DNA of 64,000 nt from Prorocentrum cordatum. Lineage: Eukaryota; Sar; Dinophyceae; Prorocentrales; Prorocentraceae. Under the pieces are notes generated by a model. It had not been told where the DNA came from, did no database searches, and saw nothing but the letters and a program-made list of their open reading frames with translations. The DNA lies in NCBI GenBank assembly GCA_963575745.1, contig CAUYUJ010019627.1, positions 192,664-256,663 on the forward strand. The letters are read 5' to 3'. Each line of letters starts with the position of its first letter. Positions within the stretch are counted from its first letter, which is position 1. Shown here piece by piece: positions 1 through 11,525 of the stretch. The position numbers were made by a program, and so were the translations under genes.

Positions 1-130
1 ACTGTGCCTGGGTTGTGGATCACAGTGCCTGGGTTGTGGGAGGAAGCCCATGTGGGTCACTGTGCCTGGGTTGTGGGTCACTGTGCACTGTGCGCCTGGG
101 TTGTGGGTCACAATGCCTGGACTGCGGGTC
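1..130. repeat. G-rich tandem repeat, unit about 21 bp
   Basis: Imperfect tandem copies of a unit reading CCTGGGTTGTGGGTCACTGTG run from the window edge to about 130. Open frames across it are repeat translations. The array probably extends upstream of the window. Confidence 0.8.
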
Positions 131-339
131 AGAGGCTTGATGAAAGCCTCCTGGGATATCCCAGGCGCGTCACCCCTGCAACGCAGCGCTTGGGCTCAAT
201 GAGGTGTCCTAAATTCAGATTTGCCACCGACTGCAGCGGATGCGATGCCCCAACTTTCGCCTTGAAGCAAACGTCGTTCGTCAAGGACAAGCGCATACGT
301 TTGCGGCAGCGGTGGGCCTCGGACATAAGCGATGTCTAG

Positions 340-606
340 TGGCCTTCGGCAAAGCCCGCCAGCCTGCCTGGAGCGAAGGGCGTCTTGAGGGCCTTTTGGG
401 GCCTGTTCGGCTCCCATCAGGGGCCCCCTGGGGCCTTTCGGAGCCCTCTTGGGCCGCCCCAGAGCCCCTTCGGACGTCGTCGAGCCCTCAGGGGCCGATC
501 GTGAAAGCCTCTTAGGCCGTCTGGGAGCGCTGAAAATCCGTAGCCTCGGGCCTCTTGGGAATCAGTGGAGCCCCATGTGGCCGTCTTGGGGGCCTCTTAG
601 ACTGTC
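340..606. repeat. CTTGGGGCC-type low-complexity repeat
   Basis: The stretch is built of short words such as CTCTTGGGGCC and GGGCCCCCTGGGGCC with no fixed period. The same vocabulary recurs near 3540-4120, 23620-24260, 54600-55430 and 63180-63350, so this is one dispersed low-complexity family. Between 131 and 340 I see nothing recognisable. Confidence 0.7.
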
Positions 607-1812
607 TTGAGGTTGTTTTGGGGCATTTCGTCACAGGTCGTTTTGTTTTGGGGCACTCCTGTCAACGCCTTGCTGGCATGGCCGTGGATTTGTCGTCGTT
701 TCATCTGTGCCAACCATCGGCCAAAATTTTTATTCAGCGACATGGCCAAGCGGGACAATAGAGAGTTGAACTTGCATAGGAAGCCTCTAGATTGTCTCAT
801 TCTTGGTTTTCCCTGCCAGCCATTTTCGGCACTGGGACTGAAGCGAGGCTGGAAAGACAAGCGGAAATCGAAGCCATACAAAGCATTTACAGACCTGTTA
901 AAGGAGTATCCAGGTTGCATAAAGTCTGTGCTCATTGAGAATGTGAAAGGACTGGTGACTCACGACAAAGGCAGATCGTTGATGCGCGTGCTGACAGATT
1001 TAGGTTGTTTAGGATTTAAAGTACGGTGGCGGATGTATTCGTCGAGCGACTTCGGTTTGCCCCAGAGACGTCAGCGGGTGTGGATTCTCGGAATTCACAA
1101 TAGTGTCGCAGCGATGCCTAAACTCCCTCGCCCACCATGCCCAGATGTGCCGCCCATAGGTGATTTTTTATCAGACGACAGAGGCCCTCATGGAGCGCTG
1201 CCGACCGTGGAGCCCGGCACCCATGCAGCGTGTAATTTAAAATACGTTCTTAGACGCCTCAAGAAGCTTGGGCACGACCCTGACACAGAGGATTGGGTCA
1301 TAGATGTCGAGTCGAAGGCTTGCGCCGCATCCGCTGGGACTCCTTCGGCCCCTTGTGTATTTTCGGGCCCATTGCATGCCCGCAGCGCGGGGCAGCACAC
1401 CATTTTCTGCTTGGTGGCGTGGCCACAGACTGCGCCGGCGGATTCTTCGCGGCGATATGTCACAGGATATAAGGACTTCTCTCCCACGCTGACACGCTCG
1501 CGAGGGGCAGGATTCTGGGTCACGTCCCGGCGCAGGCGTTTAACGGCAGCAGAGCAATTTGCAATTCAAGGTTTTTCGCCCGAAGGGATCGTTGCAGTGG
1601 GATCCCCCCTCCAAATGGGGCAACTAGCAGGCAACGCTATGTCCCTGCCAGTTCTCACTCACATTTTTGAATCTCTTATACCAGAATTGTCCAGGAGGCT
1701 CTTGCTGTGCCCGACGACCCCAGCTTCATTTCCACTTAAGTTGTTCAAGCGGGGTCTCAAGCGCACATCTAGCATGTCCCCTCAGAGGGGCCAGGCGGAG
1801 TACCCGAGGTAG
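607..1812 (+). CDS. Cytosine-C5 DNA methyltransferase catalytic domain, N-terminally incomplete
   Basis: The enzyme class transfers a methyl group from S-adenosylmethionine to C5 of cytosine in DNA. Visible motifs, in order: motif IV GFPCQPFSALG with the nucleophile Cys at residue 70; motif VI ENV (Glu 111); motif VIII QRRQR (153-157); a variable target-recognition stretch of about 130 residues; motif IX-like PTLTRSRGAG; and motif X QLAGNAMSLPV (about 339-349). The SAM-binding motif I (normally F.G.GG) is not in the frame. The first 30 or so residues come from low-complexity sequence, so the true start or an upstream exon is missing. Base composition is less GC-rich than its surroundings and there is no internal stop. 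It could be a host gene exon set, a retroelement passenger or a decayed transferred gene. The family call is firm; activity is doubtful. Confidence 0.85.
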   Translation: MRLFWGISSQVVLFWGTPVNALLAWPWICRRFICANHRPKFLFSDMAKRDNRELNLHRKPLDCLILGFPCQPFSALGLKRGWKDKRKSKPYKAFTDLLKEYPGCIKSVLIENVKGLVTHDKGRSLMRVLTDLGCLGFKVRWRMYSSSDFGLPQRRQRVWILGIHNSVAAMPKLPRPPCPDVPPIGDFLSDDRGPHGALPTVEPGTHAACNLKYVLRRLKKLGHDPDTEDWVIDVESKACAASAGTPSAPCVFSGPLHARSAGQHTIFCLVAWPQTAPADSSRRYVTGYKDFSPTLTRSRGAGFWVTSRRRRLTAAEQFAIQGFSPEGIVAVGSPLQMGQLAGNAMSLPVLTHIFESLIPELSRRLLLCPTTPASFPLKLFKRGLKRTSSMSPQRGQAEYPR

Positions 1813-2040
1813 ATACAGGCTCCTCGGAAACATAATGCTGTGCTGCCGCCGCAGTGGCTCTGTACTCCTTTGCGCCAGTGCGGCAGGCTTATGGACCTGC
1901 TGACCCAGGCAAAATCCAGACAGCTGGGGTGGTCTTGGGGGGTCGTTTAGTTTGACTTGCACGGGAGGGCACGTTGCAGCATCAGTGATGTGTACTGCGT
2001 TTGTTCCTGCTGAAAGGTCGGGGAGCCTCACGGTGCACCA
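1813..2040. other. Spacer without recognisable feature
   Basis: I see no gene and no repeat periodicity between the methyltransferase stop and the minisatellite. Confidence 0.5.
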
Positions 2041-2790
2041 AATGCCCCAAGTCTTGGTGTCGCTACGTGTCCCAAAGTGTCTTCGCATGTCCTTGGATGT
2101 CTCGTGGTAATGCTATGTGTCCCGCGGTGTCTTCGAATGTCCCTGGATGTCTCGTCGTGACGCTACGTGTCCCGCGGTGTCTTCGAATGTCCCTGGATGT
2201 CTTCGTGTCGCTACGTGTCCCGCGGTGTCTTCGAATGTCCCTGGATGTCTCTTGGTGTCGCTCGGTGTCCTGTGGAATCTCCGCATGTCCCTGAATGTCT
2301 CTTGGTGTCTCTACGTGTCCCGCGTTGTCTTCGAATGTCCCTGGATGTCTCTTCGTGTCGCTACGTGTCCCGCGGTGTCTTCGAATGTCCCTCGCTACGT
2401 GTCCCACTGTGTCTTCGCATGTCCCTGGATGTCGCTTGGTGTCGCTGCGTGTCCCACGGTGTCTCCGAATGTCCCTGGATGTCTCCTGGTGTCGCTACAT
2501 GTCCCACGGTGTCTTTGCATGTCCCTGGATTGGATGTCCCTTGGTGTCGATGTATGTCCCACGGTGTCTCCCAATGTCCCTGGATGTTTCCTGGTGTCGC
2601 TATATGTCCCACGGTGTCTTCGAGTGTCCCTGGAGGTCTCCTGGTATCGCTATGTCCCACGGTGTCTCCCAATGTCCCTGAATGCCTCTTGGTGTCGCTA
2701 CGTGCCCCGCGGTGTCTTCGAATGGTCTCTTGGTGTCACTACGTGTCCCGCGGTGTCTTCGCAGGGCCCTGATTGTCCCTGCGTGTCTTT
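2041..2790. repeat. TGTCC minisatellite, unit about 48-50 bp
   Basis: About fifteen diverged units contain CGCGGTGTCTTCGAATGTCC followed by CTGGATGTCTC and a CTACGTG core. Several frames stay open only because the unit is nearly a multiple of three. The array is related, on the opposite strand, to the GGGACAC/GGGACATC array near 19200-19980. Confidence 0.9.
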
Positions 2791-2861
2791 CGATATCGAT
2801 TGATGGCTACCTACTGTTTGCGAGCCCCGCAGATCTCATACCCCACGCAATTATCAGTGTG

Positions 2862-3240
2862 TCCTCGTCCTCCTCGTTGTTCCTCGTCCTTGCCTCCTCC
2901 TCCTCCTCCTCCTCCTCCTCCTCCTCCTCCTCCTCCTCCCTCCCTCCCCCGGGAGGCCTCCAGGGTGGGAGCGAGCGGGAAGCGGCGCAGCGCGCGGCGC
3001 CCGCGGCCCCCGCGACCGCCCCGCCGCCGCCCTCGCCCCGCCCCGCCGCCCCGCCGCCCCGCCGCCCCGGGGGGCCGCGCAGAGGAGCAAGAGGAAAGAG
3101 AATAGGAAAGAGCAAGAGGGCGAGGAGAAAGAGGAAGAGGAAGAGGATATGAACAGGATGAGGAGGAGGAGCATGAAGAGGAGAAAGGAGGGCGAGGAAG
3201 AGGAAGAGGGACAGGAAGAGGAAGAGGATGGCAAAACGCC
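2862..3240. repeat. TCC microsatellite followed by a GC-rich and purine-rich block
   Basis: About 2880-2945 is (TCC)n. About 3000-3075 is nearly pure C/G. About 3080-3235 is almost pure purine (GAGGAAGAG words). Pyrimidine-to-purine switching like this recurs across the window. No protein is credible here. Confidence 0.8.
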
Positions 3241-3317
3241 AATCTCATGATCGTGAGTGAAGCGCAGAGGGGCCCGTGGCGGAGGGTGGTCCCGTCGGGC
3301 CCTGCCACCGAAACCTA

Positions 3318-4200
3318 CGAAATTCTTGACGCTTCGCGTATCCCCACAAGCCCATCCAGAAACGATCAGCAGGGGCGTTGGTAAATCAGGGGCTTGGAAG
3401 TTTAGGATGGAAATCGGTGCAAACTACGATGGTGCTTCGATGAAGGGTGAGGGGTGGTTCGATGACTCGCAATGGCTGTTGCACTGATGTGTCTATCAAA
3501 CTCGCGTGCGTTTCGAAACTTTGAGCCATCTTGAGGCTCTCTTGGGGTTATCGTGGGGCCCTCTTGGGGCCCTCCTGGAGCTCGTCCTTGGGGCTCTCCT
3601 GAGGTCCTCCTAGGGTCTTCTTGGAGCCCCCTTGGGGCTCATTTGGGGCGTCTTGGGGCCCTCTTGGGGCTCTTTGGGGGGGGGGGGGGGGGATGCCTCT
3701 TGGGCCGCATTGATCAAAACGATGGGGGGTCTCAATTCCCAACGCCCCCTCGGCCGCGGAGGCTAAAAAATGCCGCCTTGGGGCCCTCTTAGGCCGCTCT
3801 TGGAGCGCCCTTGGGCGCTCTTGGGGCTGCCTTGGGGCCCTCGTGGGCCCTTTGTCGGGGCTATCTTGAGTCGTCTTGGGGCCATCTTGAGGCCCGAGAA
3901 CCCACAGGCGAAACAACGAGAAGGCAAATAACAGTGAATTTCTGTTGGTGTTTTGAAGAGTTGGGCCGCTTGGGAGGGTCCTTGGAGGCCTTGGAGGGCA
4001 CTTGAAGCCGTCTTGGGACCGTCTTGACGCCTCTTGGACTTGTCGGAAGCTAACTTGACCCGTCTACCGCAATCAACCTTCGACCATCTTGGAGGCCACC
4101 TTGCGCTATCTGAAGCCCTCTTGGAGCCATCTTGGACATCGCGGGGGAGCCAGTCCAGACGCAGGGAGGGGGGGAGGTAACCCCCCCGAGCAGGGAAAAG
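3318..4200. mobile_element. Dispersed CCCCACCAG-end element, copy 1 (3' end lost)
   Basis: The left end reads ACGCTTCGCGTATCCCCAC and continues into AGCCCATCCAGAAACGATC, matching left ends near 23365, 53805/54520 and 63118. The body is CTTGGGGCC-type low complexity. The right part shares the block CCAGACGCAGGGAGGG with the copy at 23.3-24.4 kb, then stops at about 4200 against a CACG microsatellite. No coding capacity; a non-autonomous inverted-repeat element is the best reading. Confidence 0.6.
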
Positions 4201-4629
4201 CGCATTCAACCACAAACACAAACGCGCACGCACGTCCCGTCGGGCCCTGCCCCCGAAATCTCGGACATACTCGCGCATTCAATCACAAACACAAGCGCGC
4301 ACGCACGCACGCACGAGCACAGCGGACTGCGACAACCGAGCACGTGCATATATGCTGGCGGGATGCGGCAAACGTAATCCACGCACCCTGCGCGCCAGCG
4401 GGCCGCGACAACCGAGCGGGCGGAAGGCAAGCGGCCTGGGGCGCTGACATCGTCGGCATTGTCGTCGTTCGTCGTCATCGTCGCGGCCCATTCTCTCGCA
4501 AAGATCCGCGGACGTCGATTGAAGCTGACAAATCCCAAATTCGGCCACGCGATGCCTAAACAAATTAGCGCGGCGAAGGACCCAACCACATGTTGCTGTG
4601 AATACAGCAGTTGTGAGTTTCGCCTGAGC
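4201..4629. other. CACG/CACA microsatellite and unassigned spacer
   Basis: About 4205-4320 holds CACAAACAC and (ACGC)n runs, partly duplicated. About 4330-4629 contains nothing I can assign. Confidence 0.6.
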
Positions 4630-5115
4630 TCGCCATATGGGGCCACGAAACGTGCGACGGGTGTGCCGACATGGGTGTGGGGGAGGCATGCGGGCGCAAC
4701 CACTGAGGCCTTCGGTGGAGTTCCCTGGGCCTCGAAGCGTGTGAGGGGTGTGCCGAAATAGGCGTGAGGGATGCATGCGGGCGCAGGCGTGTGAGGGGTG
4801 TGCCGAAATTGGTGCGGGGGAGGCATGCGGGCGCAGCCGCTAGGGCCTTCGGTGGAGCTCCCTGTGGGGCCACGAAGCGTGTGAACGGTGTGCCGAAATA
4901 GGTGTGCGGGAAACATGCGGGCGCCGCCGCTGGGCGTTCGGTGGAGCCCCCTTACGGGGCCACGAAGCGTGTGAGGAATGTGCCGACATCCGTGTGGGGA
5001 GAGCATGCGGGCGCAGCCGCTGGGGCCGTTGGTGGAACCCCCCCGAAACGTGTGAAGGGTGTGCCGAAATAGGTGTGGGGGAAGCATGCGGGCGCAGCCA
5101 CTCGGGCCTTCGGTA
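4630..5115 (+). repeat. Satellite of about 95-100 bp (S100), forward array
   Basis: About five units contain GGGGCCACGAAACGTGTGA, GTGTGCCGAAATAGGTGTG and GGCCTTCGGTGGAGCTCCC. The same unit occurs forward at 11660-12130 and reverse-complemented at 24655-24905 and 31700-32530, always beside the duplicated 6.4-kb block. Confidence 0.9.
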
Positions 5116-5379
5116 GAGCTTCAAACATTGTTTGTTGATGCTGGGGCGACAATTTAAAACATGGTTTTCCCCAGCGCTGCAGTATAGAACACAAAAGGGA
5201 TGCGGGGCAAATTTGATCGCTGGATACGTCCCCGCGACCGCCCTGTCGCCCTGCGTGCAGGTGAAGATTCCTGCGCACCCCCTCTTGGCGTCAGGCCACG
5301 CCTGTCGCGCCCTGCGGCCCCAACGTGGATAGAGACTACGTTCAGGGGCCAACCCCTGCGCACCGCGCGCCCTGTCTGG

Positions 5380-6639
5380 GTTGCGAAGCGGCACTGAATA
5401 CGCAAATGCGGCGCGCCAATGGTAGATTCTATACAACAGGAGGCGATGTTTAACTCCAAATCCAATGGCGAAAACCCAATGTAACAATTCATTCCCTGAT
5501 CGGAGGACGGGGACATCCCAATGTGGATATACGACACTGGGTGCAAACATGCCACGCGCCAGCGCGCGCGCGGCGGCGGCATGCCGCTGATAGATTGCAC
5601 GCAGCGGGGCGGAATTTCGCGCGCGCGGCGGCGGCGTGCAGCTGATGATTTCGTTTTACGCAACGAGGCGAAAGCCGACCTCCAAAACCCAATGGCGAAA
5701 ACCCAATGCAAAAAAAAACACTCTCTGATCGGAAGACGGGAACATCCCCATGTGAATATGCGACACAGCATGCAAAACTGCAAATCGCCAGCGAACGCGC
5801 GCGCGGCGGCGGCATGCCGCTGATAGATTTGATACAAAGGGGGGGGGTCTATGTTTAACTCCAAAAGCCCAACGGCGAAAAACCCAATGTTTTTTGTTTA
5901 AAAAAATCTCTGATCGGAAGACGAGAACATCCCCATGTGGATATGCGACACTGAAAGCAAATATCAAAATCGCCAACGCGCGCGCGGCAGCGGCATGGCG
6001 CTGATAGATTTACGCAACGGGGGCGCGCGTGAACTCCAACACAAAGTGGCAACAAACAACTAACAATGCACGCTCCGATCGGAAGACGGCGACACCCCCG
6101 CGTGGATATACGGCATCGAATGCGCAAGTGCCAATCGCCAACGCGGGCGCCGCTGATATAGTCTTTATACAATGGGAGCCATGTTGAACTCCAAAACCCA
6201 ATGGCGGAAACCCAATGTAAAAATTCCTTCTCTGCTCGGAAGACAGGAACATCCCCATGTGGATATGCGACGCTGCACGCGCGCACCCCCATCGCCAACG
6301 CGCGCGCGCGCGGCGGCGGCATGCCGCTGATGGTTTTTTTTTATTCAACGGGAACGAGGTTGAACTCCAAAATCCAATTGCGAAAACCCAATGTAAAAAT
6401 TCATTCTCTGATCGGAAGACGGGGGCATCCCAATGTGGATATACGGCGCTGAATGCGAAACTGCCGAGCGCCAACGCCCGCTGCGGCGGCCCGCCGCTGA
6501 TAGCTTTTATACGGCGGGGCAGAATTTCGCGCGCGCGGCGACGGCATTCCGCTGATAGATCTTCTGTAACGGGATGAAATTTGTTTTCCAAAACCCAATG
6601 GCGAAAAGCCAACGTAAAGTAACAAAAAAAGAGGGGAAA

Positions 6640-6674
<35 letters not shown>

Positions 6675-6880
6675 ATCGGAAGACGGGGACATTCCAATTA
6701 GGATATGCGGCACTGAATGCAACACTGCCAATCGCCAGCGAGAATGCGCGCGGCGGCGGCACGCCGCTGATGCATTTGATACAACGGGAGCGATGAAACA
6801 CCCCAAAACCAATGGCGAAAACCCAATGTAAAAAATCATTCTCTGATCGGAAGACGGAAACATCCCAATGTGGATACGGC
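5380..6880. repeat. GATCGGAAGACGG satellite array (S180), left block
   Basis: Eight or so units spaced about 150-260 bp apart carry TCTGATCGGAAGACGGGAAC, ATGTGGATATGCGACAC, a GC-rich run ending CGGCGGCATGCCGCTGATAG, and CCAATGGCGAAAACCCAATG. Each has a short palindrome (CGGCATGCCG). One unit has a poly-A run at 6640-6670. Many frames run through it because the unit has few stop triplets; none is a gene. Confidence 0.9.
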
Positions 6881-7690
6881 CGGCACAAGGCCACAAGAAC
6901 ATCGGACAAGAACATGAGACCCTCCGCGGGCCAAAGTACCCCAAACCATAAGGACGTCGAGGACGCCCTTCCGAGGTGTCCCCGACCTTCACTTCCGAGC
7001 CAACGCGCGTAAGTACGCATCTGGTTCAGCCCCCAGCCTAAAGCCTTCGACTGCACAGCCTGGACCACGCAACCCCGAAGCCCTGACCCCCCCCCCGCCC
7101 CCCGAGACCCACGCTGTGTTCCTGTGCCCTGGATCTGCCTCCGCGCGTCCGTCGTCATCCACGAGCGCGCGGTTGCTGGAGGCAGCACGTTGACATCGAG
7201 ACCGAAGAACATGGAGGGTCTTGCCCGCGCCGCGGACGCGCGAGGCCTGCGACCAGCTTAGTCGGGCTCTAGCAGTGGGCCTCAGCGCCACGTCTCACGC
7301 CCTGGCACTCATGCACGCGCGCGAGCTCTCGCCCCAACCCCGCGGCGCCCCAGGGAGCCTCGCGCGACCTCGCCTGCTCGCCCCAGACTCAAGGCCGCGG
7401 CCGCGCGGCCTGGCCCCCGCCACCCTAGGCCCAGCTCCAGGCTGCTGTTGCCCCAAAACAAGAACATGCGAGGGTGTGCGTCTCCGCGCCGCCGTCATCC
7501 ACGAGCGCGCGGCTGCTGGAGGCGACACATTGACACCGAGACCGAAGAACATGGAGGGTCCTGCCCACGCCGCGGACGCGCGAGGCCTGCGGCCAGCTTA
7601 GGGCTCTAGCAGTGGGCCTCAGCGCCACGTCTCACGCCCTGGCACTCATGCACGCGCGCGAGCTCTCGCCCCAACCCCGCGGCGCCCCCA
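6881..7690. repeat. Spacer with a repeated ACCGAAGAACATGGAGGG module
   Basis: A module of about 90 bp (GCGCGCGGTTGCTGGAGGC, then GACCGAAGAACATGGAGGGT, then CGCGGACGCGCGAGGCCTGC) occurs at about 7165-7255 and 7505-7600, and again at about 10045-10135, 10365-10460 and 10595-10680. It is noncoding in appearance. Confidence 0.75.
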
Positions 7691-9900
7691 ACAACTCTGG
7701 GTTTTGCAGCGGCGCAACTCATGGGTTTTGGTGCATGTGTTCCAGGCCAACATGGCGACTCTTCTATTGCCGATAACGCGAAGCTCCGCACGCGCACACG
7801 CCGCCGCGCGCGCGGCGGCGCAGGCGCGCGCGAGGAGTGTTTGTCTGCGCTGTTGTAGAACACATGCACCAAAACCCATGTTAACTTCGAAATCCAATCG
7901 GCAACCACTAAGGGTTCACTTTGATTTCCCAGGCCAACATGGCAACTTTTCTATTGCTGATAACGCGGGGCGCCCCACGCGCACGCGCCGCCGCGCGCGC
8001 GGCGGCGCCGCCGCGCGCGCGGCGGCGCGGGCGCGCGCGAGGGGTTGTTGTATACGCCGTTGCAAGACACGTACACCAGAACCCATGTTGACTTGGAAAT
8101 CCAATCGGCAACCGCTAGTGGTCCACTTTGATTCTCCAGGCCAACATGGCGCTTCTTCTACTGCTGATAACACTGAGCGCCCCACGCCCCTGCGCCGCCG
8201 CGCGCGCGGCGGCGCCGCCGCGCGCGCGGCGGCGCAGGCGCGCGCGAGAAGTGTTTGCATGCGCCGCTGCAGAACACATGCACCAAAACCCATGTTAACT
8301 TGGAAATCAAACTGCCCACTTCCAAGGGCTCCCTTTGAATTCCCCAGTCAACGCGGCAACTGTCCTATTGCTGGCGCTGCGGCGTTTCTCGCGCGCGCGC
8401 GCCGCCGCGCGCGCGGCGGCGCAGGAACGCGCGAGAAGTTTTGCGCGCGCTGTTGCAGAAGACATGCACCAGAAACCATGTTAACTTGGAAATCCAAGTG
8501 GCAACCGCTAAGGGTTCACATTGATTTCCCAGGCCAACATGGCGACTCTTCTATTGCCGATAACGCGAAGCTCCGCACGCGCACACGCCGCCGCGCGCGC
8601 GGCGGCGCAGGCGCGCGCGAGGAGTGTTTGTCTGCGCTGTTGTAGAACACATGCACCAAAACCCATGTTAACTTCGAAATCCAATCGGCAACCACTAAGG
8701 GTTCACTTTGATTTCCCAGGCCAACATGGCAACTTTTCTATTGCTGATAACGCGGGGCGCCCCACGCGCACGCGCCGCCGCGCGCGCGGCGGCGCGGGCG
8801 CGCGCGAGGGGTTGTTGTATACGCCGTTGCAAGACACGTACACCAGAACCCATGTTGACTTGGAAATCCAATCGGCAACCGCTAGTGGTCCACTTTGATT
8901 CTCCAGGCCAACATGGCGCTTCTTCTACTGCTGATAACACTGAGCGCCCCACGCCCCTGCGCCGCCGCGCGCGCGGCGGCGCCGCCGCGCGCGCGGCGGC
9001 GCAGGCGCGCGCGAGAAGTGTTTGCATGCGCCGCTGCAGAACACATGCACCAAAACCCATGTTAACTTGGAAATCAACTGCCCACTTCCAAGGGCTCCCT
9101 TTGAATTCCCCAGTCAACGCGGCAACTGTCCTATTGCTGGCGCTGCGGCGTTTCTCGCGCGCGCGCGCCGCCGCGAGCGCGGCGGCGCAGGAGCGCGCGA
9201 GTAGTTTTGCGCGCGCTGTTGCAGAAGACATGCACCAGAAACCATGTTAACTGGGAAATCCAAGTGGCAACCGCTAAGGGTTCACTTTGATCTTCCAGGC
9301 CAACATGGCGACTCTTCTATTGCCGATAACGCGAAGCTCCGCACGCGCGCACGCCGCCGCGCGCGCGGCTGCGCAGGCGCGCGCGAGGAGTGTTTGTCTC
9401 CGCTGTTGTAGAACACACGCACCAAAACCCATGTTAACTTCGAAATCCAATCGGCAACCACTAAGGGTTCACTTTGATTTCCCAGGCCAACATGGCAACT
9501 TTTCGATTGCTGATTACGCGGGGCACCACACGCGCACGCGCCGCCGCGCGCGCGGCGGCGCCGCCGCGCGCGCGGCGGCGCGGGCGCGCGCGAGGGGTTG
9601 TTGTATACGCCGTTGCAAGACACGTACACCAGAACCCATGTTGACTTGGAAATCCAATCGGCAACCGCTAGTGGTCCACTTTGATTCTCCAGGCCAACAT
9701 GGCGCTTCTTCTACTGCTGATAACACTGAGCGCCCCACGCCCCTGCGCCGCCGCGCGCGCGGCGGCGCAGGCGCGGGCGAGAAGTGGTTGCATGCGCCGC
9801 TGCTGAACGCATGCGCCAGAGCCCATGCTAACTTGGAAATCTGACTGGCGACGCTGAAGGTTCACTGTGATTTTCCAAGCCAACATGGCGACTCTCCTAT
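7691..9900. repeat. CGCG-hairpin satellite (S190) in four-monomer higher-order units
   Basis: Monomers of about 185-210 bp carry CCAGGCCAACATGGCGACTC, a GC palindrome (CCGCCGCGCGCGCGGCGG), and CATGCACCAAAACCCATG. Four subtypes are told apart by the word after the CCAACATGG position. They occur in the order A (7746), B (7931), C (8141), D (8345), A (8532), B (8719), C (8907), D (9117), A (9298), B (9485), C (9692), giving a higher-order unit of about 770-790 bp. Confidence 0.9.
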
Positions 9901-10844
9901 TGCTGACAACGCGGGCCTCTTAACTCGCTTTCGGCAGCGCAGACGCGCATGTCAAGTTTTGCGCGGCCCTCGGTAGGGCGCACGCACGCACGCACACACG
10001 CACGCACGCACGCGCGCACATACCCCGCTCTGATGCCCAGGGGGACGCGGTTGCGGGTGGCCGCACCTTGGCATCGAGACCGAAGAGCATGGAGGGTCCT
10101 GCCCGCGCCGCGGATGCGCGAGCCCTGCGGCCTACCCCATGGGCCTTAGCATAGGACCGACGTCAGCGCTACGTCCTGAACGTCATCCGCACATCCAACC
10201 TCTCAGCCCTGCCGCAGCCCAGGAAGCTGCGCGTGGCTTCGCCCGCCCGCCCTAGCCTCATGCCTGCAGCCGCGCACCCTACTCTCCGAAACCTGAAGCC
10301 CACCAGCGCCAAGTTCCCCCCTAAGAACATGCGAGGGTGATTGCACTCACGCCGCCATCATCAAGGGGCACGCGGTTGCTGGAGGCCGCACCTTGACATC
10401 GAAACCGAAGAACATGGAGGGTCCTGCCCGTGCCGCGGACGCGCGAGCCCTGCGGCCTACGTGCGTACGTAGCCTCAATCAAGCCTGCATCCGCACGCCC
10501 TAAGCCCCGCAGCCCGAAGCCCACCAACGCCAAACAGTCCCCTAAGAACATGCGAGGGTGATTGCAATCGCACCACCATCATGAAGGGGCACGCGGTTGC
10601 TGAAGGCCGCACCGTGACTTCGGGACCGAAGAACATGGAGGGTCCCGCCCCCGCCGCGGACGCTCGTAGCCGAATCGTGAGCCCCGAACCCCAGCTTTGT
10701 CAGAACGAAGGAATAATGGCGCCAAACTGAAGAACATCGAGGATACCCTCCCCCAGGGTGCACAAGAACATGGAACAAAAACGAAGAACATAAGGGCACC
10801 CTCCCCGAAAAACCGAAGTTCTTAAGCCTTGTGCCGGCCGTATG
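9901..10844. repeat. Spacer with CACG microsatellite and three ACCGAAGAACATGG modules
   Basis: About 9975-10020 is (CACG)n. Three copies of the 90-bp module described at 7165 follow. The same arrangement, nearly base for base, lies at about 29800-30735. Confidence 0.75.
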
Positions 10845-11525
10845 CGACACTGAATGCAGAAATGCCAATCGCCAGCGCGCGCGCGCGGCGGCGGCATGCC
10901 GCTGGTAGATTTGATGCAACGGGAGCGCTGTTGAACCCCAAGACCCAATGGCGAAAACCATTTAGATAGAAAAACAAATTCTCTGATCGGAAGACGGGGA
11001 CATCCCCATGTGGATATGCGAATCGGAATGCGCACGTGCCAATCGCCAACGCGCGCGCGCGCGCGGCGGCATGCCGCTGATATATTCTCTATACAATGGA
11101 AGCCATGTTGAGCTCCCAGACCCAATGGCGAAAACCCAATGTAAAAATTCATTCTCTGATCGGAAGACAGGAGCATCCCCATGTGGATCTGTGACACGGA
11201 ATGCACACATGCCAATCGCCAACGCGCGCGCGGCGGCATGCCGCTGATATTGTTTTTATACAACGGGAACGAGGTGGAACTCCAAAATCCACTGGCGAAA
11301 ACCCATTGTCAAAATTCATTCTCTGATCGGATGACGGGGGCATCCCCATGTGGATATACGACACTGAATGCACAAATGCCAATGGCCAACGCGCGCGCGC
11401 GCGCGCGGCGGCGGTATACCGCTGATAGACGTCATACCACGGGAGCGATGCTGAATTCCTAAACCCAATGGCGAAAACCCAATGTAAAAAATTCATTCTC
11501 TGATCGGAAGACGGGAACATCCCCA
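10845..11525. repeat. GATCGGAAGACGG satellite array (S180), second block of left copy
   Basis: About four units of the S180 family with the same GATCGGAAGACGGG, ATGTGGATATGCGA and GCATGCCGCTGATA words. Confidence 0.88.

Noticed and set aside
535-560. Spliced-leader-like TCCGTAGCC upstream of the methyltransferase frame
   Set aside because: Only nine bases match and the sequence then continues into the CTTGGGGCC repeat.
2117-2803. Frames of about 200 codons with CPWMS repeats
   Set aside because: Three frames are open at once over a 48-50 bp minisatellite.
5380-6880. CRISPR-like array (regular repeats with variable spacers)
   Set aside because: Units are 150-260 bp with conserved interiors, i.e. 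a satellite; nothing else prokaryotic is present.
6010-7212. Minus-strand frame of 400 codons
   Set aside because: It runs across S180 monomers and a poly-A/poly-T run, giving a Phe run; no family signal.
7704-8645. Long Arg/Ala-rich frames in the S190 satellite (and equivalents at 27605-29295)
   Set aside because: They repeat with the monomer period and change frame between monomers; the satellite explains them.
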